Shown here in pieces: positions 54,810 through 64,000 of a stretch of 64,000 bases of DNA. The DNA is from Tethya wilhelma (lineage: Eukaryota > Porifera > Demospongiae > Tethyida > Tethyidae), in contig CAXIPT010000013.1 in assembly GCA_964030475.1 (NCBI GenBank), positions 647,408 through 711,407 of the forward strand, in the 5' to 3' direction. The position numbers and the translations under genes are program-made. Under the pieces are notes generated by a model that saw only the letters and a list, made by a program, of their open reading frames with translations, had not been told where the DNA came from and did no database searches. Position 1 is the stretch's first letter, and the number at the start of each line of letters is the position of its first letter.

Positions 54810-57800
54810 GCATTACGGCACATACACGTCAGATATTTCTGATATTCCAAAGTATTTCTGACTCCACAACTGAGCGTTAGAAAAGACCAACTAATGTATA
54901 ATTTTAGGCTCCAAAAAGCACAAACTGCAATGCTTGTCGGACTCACACACAGGGATAAAGGTTGTGACTCGTGCAGTGTTCAAGCTCCTCTCCAAGAGAC
55001 TCAGTCGACCATACACCTTTGAAGTGGAGGCCCTCTCGCTTCCCGAGGGGAAGACCCTGGAATTAGAGCTAACGCCTCCTGCTGATGTGCCAGTTGGAGA
55101 GTAAGTTAGGATGGATGTGCAGCTATATAACAGTGTTTGAAGAAGGAAAATCTTATTGCATGGTTGTCACGGCACACTTGCAGGTATGAACTGCTCCTCA
55201 ACTTTGATAACAAAGGCACTACGACAACTTTCAATGGAAAGATCAGAATGGTCCTGCTCTTTAATCCATGGTGCACACGTAAGAACCAAGATATCAATCT
55301 GATGAATATTCTTTTACAGTTTTATCGTTCCTTCTTCAGAGGACAGCTGCCACTACTCTAGGGTGGACCATCTTGAGGAGTATGTCCTCAACAACAAGGG
55401 TAGGATCTGGAAGGGAAGTGCCCGATCAAACTACGGTGAGCCATGGCAGTTTGCTCAGTTCAAAAAGGACACCTTGGAAGTTACTCTCTACATCATGGAC
55501 CAGCTGCAGAGTGCCAAGAACCGTGGAGACCCAATACAAGTAAATAGTGTAGCTTGATTTATCAAGGGAGTTTAAGAAGAAACAATTTGTGTGTCAATAT
55601 AATTATGTTGTTGAGAGAGAAAAAGAATCAGTTGGTTCGGCTGACACCTATAGATACATAACTTCTGCTCCAGCTGAGTACCAAGATTTTTTTTTCTGGG
55701 ATATTTTCTCTCAGCATTCCATTGACATAATTTGTGATATCAATTGCCCTTTGTTTCTCAGGTGTCTCGCCACCTGTCGGCCTTGGTGAACAGCTCTGAT
55801 GATGACAATGGGATACTGGTAGGGAACTGGAGTGGGGACTACAGTGGAGGAACCTCACCCACAGACTGGACAGGGTCGGCTGAGATCATGGCGGAGTACA
55901 ACAGGACCAAGAGGAGTGTCTGCTTTGGTCAATGCTGGGTGTTCTCTGGTGTAATGACCACCAGTAAGTTAGAGGGTTCGAGAGTTTGCAAACTTTCAAA
56001 TAACACACACACACTCTCTCTCTCACACACACACACACACACAGTGTTCCGTTGTCTTGGTATCCCAGCTCGATCAGTCACCAACTTCAATTCTGCCCAT
56101 GACACAGATGCCAACAGATCCATCGATCGTTACTTTGATGAGTGTGGTGATACCATCTCTCATGGGGACTCTCTCTGGTACAGAGCTGCTGTCTATTCAA
56201 CATATCATTCTTTCATAATATGTTAGGATTTTTTGGAATAGCCTTTTCTCTTCTCCTCAGGAACTTCCATGTGTGGAATGAGGCCTACATGTCTCGTCCT
56301 GATCTGCCGTCTGGTTTTGGTGGTTGGCAGGTGTTGGATGCCACCCCCCAGGAAGAGAGCCCCCAGGGAGGAGGCTACAGACTGGGACCATGTCCTCAGA
56401 GAGCTGTCAAACTGGGACAGAGGATGAACTATGACACAGATTTTGTGATCAGTGAAGTAGGTTTCAATATCAACTGAAATCAATGATGCCACGCAATAAT
56501 TATGGATATCTGCTATAAATCTTATCCATATTCATCCCTCCCAAGGTGAATGCTGATCTCTGCTACTACACAATACACTCTGACGGCAGTAGGACACTTG
56601 ACAAAATCTACACTGCACTCATTGGCAAGAATATTTCCACCAAAGCTATTGGTTCTCGGGAGAGACATGACCTCACTGATGACTATAAGTTCAGGGAGGG
56701 ATCTCTGGAAGAGAGAGCTACTCTGCTAGGTTAGAGACTGCTTCAGAGTTTGTATCGTGCACCTTTATAATACAAATTGAAGATTAACAAAATTAATAAT
56801 ACTCTTGAATTTGATTCAGCTGAAACTGAGGCAGAGAAGCAGATTGGAGTTGAGATGACTCTTGATGATGAAGTGATCATTGGAGAGGACTTTGTTGTGA
56901 AGGTCACTGTCACTAACAAGGGAGACACTGCACAGTGAGTGGCCCCACTGCTTGCTAGCTGTCTGAGTCTTTCGTATACGATTCCTTGAGACTATTATTA
57001 GATGACTGTAAAATTTGTTCCTCCACGTACAGTGAGTTTCTTCTCAATCTCCATGGTCGTGCTGTGCTCTACACCGGTGCTCCAGGCCAGGTCATCAAAT
57101 CTCTGAAGAATTATTCCATCCAGCTTAATCCAGGAGGAAGTGAGTAGGCCTTGATAGATTATGCCAGCATAATTTTGAGCATAATAGGTACTCTTGAGCA
57201 TCAAGAATTATGCTAGCATAATAGGCTGAATTTTGTGACCATCCCAGTATAATAGGTTGGTATTTTGTTGGAATAACAGCACCTAACTGGAGTGAATGCT
57301 CTGCCACGGTATATAGTCTCCGACTGTATCAGCAGTCACAGTATTGCACATTCTTTATAGTGTTGTATTGATGAGTTAACTCACAAAGTGTGAATTAACT
57401 ACAGAAACACATCCATAATGCTCTTTAATTTGTTTGTGCTTCTGTTCATCAAAAATCGATAATTTCTCCGACATATATATTATTGGTAGCAATTAGCATA
57501 ATAGACAACTTGAGGAGCATAATAGGCAGATTTTGAAGCATAATTGGGCCATTTTTTGAGCATAAAGAAAGAAAAACAAGGCAGAGTCTTGAGCATAATC
57601 CATCAAGGCCTACTATCGTATGTCGTATGTCGCATGTCGCATGTCGCATGTTGCATGTCGCATGTCGCATGTCGCATGTCGCATGTCGTATGTTGTATGT
57701 CGTATGTCACATGTCGCATGTCGCATGTCGAATGTCGCATGTTGCATGTTGCATGTCGCATGTCGCATGTTGCATGTTGCATGTCGCATGTTGCATGTCG

Positions 57801-58722
57801 CATGTCGCATGTCGCATGTTGCATGTTGCATGTTGCATGTTGCATGGTGGGTATTTGGTAGTAATAAGCATAATAGACAACTTGAGAAGCATCATAGGCA
57901 GATTTGGAACATAATTGGGCCATTCTTTGAGCATAAAAAGAAAAGAAAAATAGGCAGCATAATCTATCAAGGCCTAGGAGTGAGTCCCTGGCAATTGTAG
58001 TAGAACACACTTAAGTTAGCTTTTCAGTAACAAAAAAAAGATTTGAGGAAAAGTGACTTAGCTGTAGACACTTTCTTTTTTTTAATCTATCATTAAGACA
58101 ATAATAAACTTATGAATGTTTGTTTCTTTTTCTCTCCCTCAGGTAAGACTGTTGATTTGGTTGTGAGAGACAACGACTATCTTCGGATATTGGAAGGAGG
58201 AAACCTCATTGATTTTGTTGCCATGGTAATGCGACCTGCTGGCAAACTCTCTGTGATAGAGTCTGACACTCTTCGATTAAAGGTAGACACATTTAGTGCC
58301 GTCATAAGCACCATTATTACTATTACCATTGTCTACTTGTTGCCCTTTCCTCCCAGACTCCTGACATAGCCATCACCCTTCCTGCTGGAGGTCTGAAGCT
58401 CTACCAGCCAGCCACCATCACTGTCTCCTTCACCAACCCTCTCAGTAGGAGGCTCTCTGGAGGGAGGTTCACTCTCCATGGCGAGGGCTACCTCAATGAT
58501 GTCACTGCTGAAGTGTCGTAAGTTGAAAGGAAGAATTTTTAATGAATGTAAAGTTTAAGTGCTTGTTGTCTTGTCAGGTCTGTGGGTCCAAACCGAGTTG
58601 CTTCTGCTTCTCTTCAAACCATTCCTGTAAAGGCTGGAGCATTTGAGCTGGTGGTTCGTTTCTCGTCCAACCAACTCACTGACATCCTTGGAGATGAAGA
58701 TGTGGAGATAGTCGCTGCTTAG
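51523..58722 (+). CDS. Two-headed transglutaminase (two complete units in one gene)
   Basis: Many exons form one continuous frame from [10 protein letters not shown] (ATG 51523) to VEIVAA (stop 58720-58722). Unit 1: an N-terminal beta-sandwich ([16 protein letters not shown]), then a core with Cys about 245 ([11 protein letters not shown]), His about 306 ([10 protein letters not shown]) and Asp about 329 ([11 protein letters not shown]), spaced as in transglutaminase 2, then both beta-barrels. Unit 2 has its own sandwich (VLLFNPWC), core ([32 protein letters not shown]) and barrels. The exon at about 54557-54765 starts in the last barrel of unit 1 ([15 protein letters not shown]) and continues into the sandwich of unit 2 ([16 protein letters not shown]) without stop or splice signal. 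Both triads are intact, so both heads may form Gln-Lys crosslinks. There is no signal peptide, as usual for the family. Tissue or matrix crosslinking is inferred. Confidence 0.88.
57487..57976. repeat. 7-base minisatellite flanked by direct repeats, in an intron
   Basis: About 33 units of ATGTCGC and the variants ATGTTGC/ATGTCGT run from 57618 to 57847. On both sides are roughly 120-base direct copies (57487-57612, 57857-57976) with AGCATAATAGACAACTTGAG and AATTGGGCCATT. A further partly inverted copy is at about 57140-57240. Because 7 is not a multiple of 3 and the units lack stops, long frames appear in several registers. Confidence 0.92.
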
Positions 58723-59076
58723 AAGGATGAACTCTAATGAAACCCCAAGATACACATAATGCTATTTGGTGTCGTTTTGTTTTTTGCTAGGAATTCTCTA
58801 AAACTAGTACTGTAAAACTATTGCTTGAAAATTTAGTGGTGCAGCTGTAACCTGTGCTCACAATTGTAGAGAAATTACCTTGAATGAGTTATTAATTTTT
58901 GTAACGTAAACATGTTATTGTAGCTGTAGACACTACTATGGTTTAGTCTATTAAAAAACCACAATACTTCCTGTCCACGTTCTACAAAAGCGTGGTAATC
59001 CTCAGCTTCTAAGCACTTCAAATGGTTTTCTTTGATTCTGTTGGAGCAACTTGTCTTTTTCTCAAGCAATTGTAAG
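58723..59076. promoter_or_regulatory. Intergenic region between transglutaminase genes
   Basis: 354 bases containing the end of the two-headed gene and the promoter of the next. No other feature recognised. Confidence 0.4.
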
Positions 59077-61003
59077 ATGTCTGGTCTGGACGCCTGGCTT
59101 GCACCGGGTGAGCTTGCACCGTATACGGTCATCCCCGAGATTGACGAGGATCAAGTGAAGCGGTTCAGTCACACGCAGGGATATGGGGAGCTGGACGAGT
59201 TTGTCATCACTCGACGAGACACCACGTTCCCTGTCAACTTGAAGACGCGAGGCAGACTCATTGTGGACTCCATCTCGCTCGTCTATGACGCCGACAACCA
59301 AGTGGCGCTCAAAATCGGCAAGCAAACCACACGTGTGTATGGAACGAGTGTGGAGGTAGGTTGCGGCAATTATTTTCCAATTAATTTGTATCAAATTTGC
59401 AATAACTGTGTCTGTGCATTGTTATAATTTGTCTCTCTTTATATATAGGTGACTGTTCCTCCAACGACTCCTGTAACTGTCTACACTCTGAATGTCAAAG
59501 GACGATTCATTGATGGTCAAGAATTCAACGAGAATCTCTCCCAGCGTGTGGTGGTGCTCTTCAACCCGTGGTCCCGCAGTGACGGGGTCTACATGGAGGA
59601 TGCTGAATGGCGTGAGGAGTACGTGCTCAACAAACAAGGTGTGCTCTACGTCGGAGACACTTACGGTACTCCTTGGAATCTTGGGTTGGATAGGCCCGAC
59701 TCATTCCGTGCCGTGCTCTATCTCCTTGAGACCATGTCCAGTCTCTCCTTCGATCAGAAACGCAGTCCCATCTTGGTCTCGAGGGAGATGTCCGCTCTCG
59801 TGAACATTCAGGACGACAATGGTGTCCTGGTTGGTCGCTGGGATGGGCGCTACTATGACGGTCGCAGTCCCTCCTTTTGGGTGGGAAGTGGGCAGATCCT
59901 GCAGCAGTTCTACCGATCTGGAGGTCAGCCTGTCAAGTATGGCCAGTGCTGGGTCTTCTCTGGAGTGCTCTTGAGTGTCCTTCGACTTCTTGGCATCCCC
60001 AGTCGATCTGTGACCAACTTTGCCTCTGCTCACGACACAAACAGGAATCGTACCATTGATGAGTATTATGATGAGAATGGGGACAAGGTGCACTATCTCA
60101 GCAGTGGTGGTGACTCCATTTGGTGAGTTTGTGCGTGTGTGTTTAAAATCTTTACCTACGTGTGTGTGTGTGTGTGTGTTCCCAAATCTTTAGCTACCTG
60201 TGTGGTATTGTCCCAATGCTCAGGGGTATCGCTGATGTTGGAAGTTATGGGATGGATTTGAAAATTCCACTTGTACTTTTTTTTGAGTACCATCTAACTG
60301 TGAGGTGTCCCAGCTTGCAGGGAGTCAGGTCATGAGAGGGGATATCAGGTCAATTGTGCAGTGTGGGCTGACTTTCCTGCAGTAGTCAATGAATATGAAT
60401 AATAGCAAGGATATTATGTTAATTTCACCTTTTGTCCTGTGTCCTTGGTGCAATCCAGGGGTTACTTCCTGGGTCAATGGTGTATTGTTCACTCATCCAC
60501 TCACAATAGTCTTGTCCAGGAACACAGTCTGTCAGGTCACCCTGACTCTTAGCTATTATGGGATTGCACTGTGGGACTTGACTCAGCAAGTGTTGTTTAC
60601 CTATATCACTGAGTGAACTAATGAACCATGTTGTCATTTGGAAAGACTCACTGTCTAGATATACCCACACAAGTTCACTTACAAACAGTCCAGGCTCTTT
60701 CCTTGTCCATTGTGTGTGGTCACTGTTAACATAGGCTAGGGGCTATCCTGATGATGGAAACTAGGTAAACAGTTGTATTTTTGTTGAACTTTCAGGAACT
60801 TCCATGTGTGGAATGAAGTCTACATGACTCGGCCTGATCTGCCAGGTGGATTCGGTGGTTGGCAAGCTCTCGATGCCACCCCCCAGGAAGAGAGCCCCCA
60901 GGGAGGAGGCTACAGAGCTGGGCCATCACCTCTGAAGGCCATCAGAGATGGTAACTCAGTACCTTATGACACCAACTTCATCATTGCTGAGGTACAGCTG
61001 TAA
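59077..61003 (+). CDS. Transglutaminase, truncated after the catalytic core
   Basis: Starts MSGLDAWLAPGELAPYT and has sandwich (VVVLFNPWSRSDGVYM), Cys site [11 protein letters not shown], His site NFHVWNEVYM and Asp site [11 protein letters not shown], close to unit 1 of the preceding gene. The exon carrying NFIIAE would normally splice to one beginning VNADVK; none is found downstream. Reading on gives VQL and a stop at 61001-61003. The two C-terminal barrels are therefore missing. A roughly 670-base intron (60126-60795) is longer than in the neighbour. Either a shortened enzyme with a complete triad or a decaying gene fragment. Confidence 0.8.
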
Positions 61004-61302
61004 CCAGTCTATGGAGCTAACATATCAGGGGTAGAAAAAGGGTCTAGAAAAAAGCATCCAGCTGGATAGACCAAGTAGTTTATTAGCTGTTCATTTTGTG
61101 GACAGTTTGCAGTTTAGGATGGCCCTTGTGGTTGCTATTGTTGTTAGTTCTTGTAATAATTTTCCAACCACCTTACTCACTGATAATCCTACAAGCTTGG
61201 AAGGTGGAGTATGTGCATTGTTTAATGTAAACAGTGCTGACAGATGTGGCTTCACAGGTCACTATTGTATCAGCTCTTTCATATGCTAATGGTGCTATGT
61301 AG

Positions 61303-61563
61303 CCTCGTTCCCAGGCTTTCTGCCTGTGAATATTACATACTGAAAAGTAGGAAGGGAGAGAGCCTGGTACCTAAAAAATCAAATGACTGATGTACGTCAC
61401 CCTTAGAGAGACTGTTGAGAGAGTTTGTATGGTTTCTCTACTATGGCATACTGATTTCTATATTATGCGTGCTACATCATTCACGTGATTTCGCATACCA
61501 GGCTCTCTCCTTCCTATTTCCCAGCCTGTAATATTCACTGGGAGAGAGAGCCTGGGAACGAGG
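61303..61563. mobile_element. Fold-back MITE between the truncated genes
   Basis: Ends CCTCGTTCCCAGG and CCTGGGAACGAGG are perfect inverted repeats. Inner parts (GGGAGAGAGCCTGGTA / TACCAGGCTCTCTCC) are also inverted, giving arms of about 75 bases. It lies exactly in the stretch where both the transglutaminase 3' exons and the desulfhydrase 5' exons are missing. Confidence 0.85.
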
Positions 61564-61599
61564 CCAGTTGCTATGGGCTTCCTGTTACCTCTCATTATG

Positions 61600-61642
<43 letters not shown>

Positions 61643-62841
61643 GTGGAAAGTTCCACAAGTGGAAATGTTCTGCTAAGCAAACTTGCTGGTACAAAGTTTG
61701 TCGTGTTTCCCCTTAAAGAGAACTATATTGACAACATAGCGAACATGCGAGAAAAAATGAATGAATATGCTAAAATGCTAAGGTCTTATTCTAATAATAT
61801 TATGTGTTAAGTTATAACCAAAATACATGGATGCATGCATGCACATGTGGCTATTTACATTAAATTTTATATACATGTTTGCATATGTAGTAAGGAAGGC
61901 CACAAAGCATACTGTATTCCTTCAGGAGGATCATCAACCCTTGCAGTATGGGGATATGTGGATGCTTTTGATGAAATGATGAAACAGGTATCATATGTTG
62001 TCCCGAGGATCGTGCCATCCATGGCATTGCACAATAAATTAATAATAATATTATAATTATCTTATAATTATAGGGTGTCTTGGAGAATTTTGATGACATT
62101 TTGGCTCCTACTGGAAGTATAGGAATGATTGCAAGCCTGGCTATTGCCAATTATCTTACTGGATCACATGTAAAGTACGTACTAAGCTTATCATGAGGTA
62201 ACAGTTACTGATATAACTCATCGATCGCAATCTATCACATGCATGCCACGCAATTAAAGGATCCATGCTGTTTCTATTTCACCTATACTTACTGATGATA
62301 TTATTTTTGATCAAATTCAAAAACACTTGAAAGAGCTTCACTTGAACAACATTACACCTCAAGAACTAATAGCACCACCTATATTGGATTACGGTGGGGA
62401 AGGTTATAGCATTTCAACTGAAGAGGAACTTGGTATATACATAAATGTATTGTTATAATACATACACCCACATCTGTGTAACCAGGTAACTTTTTTTAGC
62501 TACAGCTGTGGAAATATGCAGTACAACGGGAATTCTACTTGATCTTGATTATGGTGTGAAGGCCGTGAGGGGAATGATCGGTGAAATGAATAAGAATCCT
62601 GGGAGATTTGCCGGGAAACGAGTCCTTTACATACACACCGGTACATTAGTAATAAATGTGTGTATGTAACAACTCATGCTTTCAGAATCTGATTTTTTTT
62701 TTTTCTGTCATACCACGTACTGGCGGTCCTGCACTTTTAGGTGGAATCTTTAATTTGTTTGATGGACGAATTGACCATATTGTCAGAAGTAAGCCAGTCA
62801 CCAGTCAAGTTTATAAATCAAGTGACATTTTTAATTCCTAA
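61643..62841 (+). pseudogene. D-cysteine desulfhydrase / ACC deaminase family, headless copy
   Basis: Exons encode [88 protein letters not shown] and VLYIHTGGPALLGG, stop 62839-62841. These form the C-terminal two thirds of a type II PLP-fold enzyme, including the phosphate-binding TGSIG loop and the terminal HTGG. The exons with the PLP Lys (GNKVRKL in the next gene) are absent upstream; a (CT)n run and a MITE stand there instead. Splicing from the preceding transglutaminase would be out of frame and stop after ten codons. Probably a 5'-deleted duplicate. Confidence 0.82.
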
Positions 62842-62999
62842 TTGAAATTTCTGTATAATTATATCATAAATATTTATTTATTAAAATTTAATTTTATTTA
62901 TGTCTGGCCTCAAAAAAATCCCACAATTGAATAAGTGCGCATGCGCACAATAATGATTACTTTGATGGGCACAAAGGGGAGGGGTTTAGATGTTCAATT
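62842..62999. promoter_or_regulatory. Short intergenic region
   Basis: Contains GTGCGCATGCGCACAA (about 62936-62951), an NRF1-like palindrome 50 bases before the next start, fitting a housekeeping promoter. Confidence 0.5.
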
Positions 63000-64000
63000 A
63001 TGGCTGCAAGTCCACCTGCTATAGACTTCCAGTATGGTGAGCTGTGTACCTACACTCCTCCTGAATGGGCTCAAAATGTATCCATCAAACCTAGCTGTCG
63101 AGCTCACGTAAGTCTGCGCACCAGTCAGTGGAACATAACTCTATCCACACGTGCCAGCATGCTGACTCAGTGTCACTGATCCTATACAGTTGTGTATGAG
63201 GCCCACTCCTATCCACAAGTGGTCTCTCCCTGGAGTACCAAGTGAGTTCCAAGTCTCTGTGAAGAGAGAAGACCTCACTGGAAGCACTCTCACTGGAAAC
63301 AAGGTAGCTACCTTTGTCTTGCTTCTTATCTGTTGGACTTCTCTGTGTGTGGGTGTAGGTTAGGAAGTTGGAGTTTCTTCTTGCTGATGCTCTCCATCAA
63401 GGTTGTGATACAGTGGTGACATTTGGAGGACCTCAATCAAACCACTCTCGAGCTACTGCCTTTGCAGCTAGACAACTTGGTCTAGAGACGTACATCTTTG
63501 TGGCACCAGTGGAAGGCCACGTAGGTCCATGCTGTGTTTAGCACTTCAGTTTTGTCAAGGGTGCAGATATTTTTATTAAACTAGGAAAGTTTGGAGACTT
63601 CAACTCATGGAAACGCTCTTCTAAGCAAACTAGCTGGTGCAAAGTTCGTTGTCTTCCCCCTCAAGGAGGACTTCCTAGCTAATGTGACAATGATACAAGA
63701 AAGGATGAAGGAATACGTTGAGAAAGTAAAGTTAGTGAAACTATTGCTCAACAAATAGGACAAACAAATTATTTTGTTTTTATTTCTGTCAGTGCTGAAG
63801 GTAAACACAAGGCGTACCTCATTCCTCCGGGGGGAGCTTGCACCTTGGCAGTCTGGGGGTACTTTGATGCCTTCCAGGAAATGATAAACCAGGTACAAGG
63901 AGCTCAGAAAAACCTAATTCTCCATCTTTAAACTGTCTATTTTTCTCTGTAGGGTGTGTTAGAGAATTTTGATGACATGGTTGCTCCAGCTGGCAGTATA
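63000..64000 (+). CDS. D-cysteine desulfhydrase / ACC deaminase family, 5' part
   Basis: ATG at 63000: [18 protein letters not shown]. Following exons give [28 protein letters not shown] joined to [15 protein letters not shown] (the Lys of GNK binds PLP), [58 protein letters not shown] and [16 protein letters not shown], where the window ends. Enzymes of this family split D-cysteine to pyruvate, ammonia and sulfide, or deaminate 1-aminocyclopropane-1-carboxylate; the sequence alone does not choose. It is a tandem paralogue of the headless copy just upstream. Confidence 0.9.

Noticed and set aside
57613..57850. CRISPR-like array
   Set aside because: Units are contiguous 7-mers without spacers, in a eukaryotic intron.
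57603..58010. Several 70-130-codon frames on both strands
   Set aside because: They come from the stop-free 7-base tandem repeat inside an intron, not from a gene.
61485..61676. Exon giving WKVPQVEMFC after the (CT)n tract
   Set aside because: It is the desulfhydrase exon read in the wrong frame; the correct frame gives GNVLLSKLAG, as in the paralogue.

Overview
The window looks like nuclear DNA of an early-branching marine invertebrate, most plausibly a sponge. Genes have short introns with GT-AG borders. (TG/CA)n and (CT/GA)n microsatellites are abundant, hairpin-forming DNA transposons are frequent, and the gene mix is metazoan (MUTYH, IBTK, a metabotropic-glutamate-type GPCR, an SLC38A11-like carrier, transglutaminases) with non-bilaterian touches (a methylthioribose-kinase-like gene, a D-cysteine desulfhydrase/ACC-deaminase pair). 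The taxon is an inference; nothing in the window names it. Assembly gaps lie at 312, 6471-6516, 9229, 18245-18378, 26269 and 48014, and several apparent duplications abut them.

Layout. 0-6.5 kb: 5' part of MUTYH (-), a methylthioribose-kinase-like gene (-), and a PHOSPHO-type phosphatase (+) head to head with it, then a hairpin MITE and a partial unknown gene (-). 7.9-10.7 kb: a large palindrome; each arm holds a gene joining a CXXC zinc finger to an OTU cysteine protease, intact on the left arm and broken on the right. 11-22 kb: a transposon graveyard with a nearly intact hAT element (one frameshift) inside a MITE, three copies of a roughly 500-bp repeat, and a roughly 2-kb long-TIR element carrying a nested TTAA-flanked MITE. 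19.7-26.6 kb: a KDZ-type transposase gene (-), split by that element and partly duplicated across the gap at 26269. 26.9-28.6 kb: two more PHOSPHO copies, one with a broken start region and one carrying a gene-conversion tract.

28.7-32.2 kb: a type I membrane protein with one FN3-like domain (-) diverges from a secreted beta-propeller protein (+). 32.6-42 kb: IBTK (+), with two internal tandem duplications, both bounded by dinucleotide repeats; one keeps the frame and the other does not. 42.7-46.3 kb: an mGluR-like receptor (+), convergent with an SLC38A11-like amino-acid transporter (-, 46.5-51 kb) whose first intron holds another hairpin MITE.

51.5-61 kb: transglutaminases. The first locus reads as one protein with two complete transglutaminase units, each with its own Cys-His-Asp triad; one exon spans the junction. 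A third gene keeps its catalytic core but stops before the beta-barrels. 61.6-64 kb: a headless D-cysteine desulfhydrase copy followed by a complete-looking copy that runs off the window. The most notable items are the two-headed transglutaminase, the CXXC-OTU fusion, the co-varying MITE arms and the PHOSPHO conversion tract.
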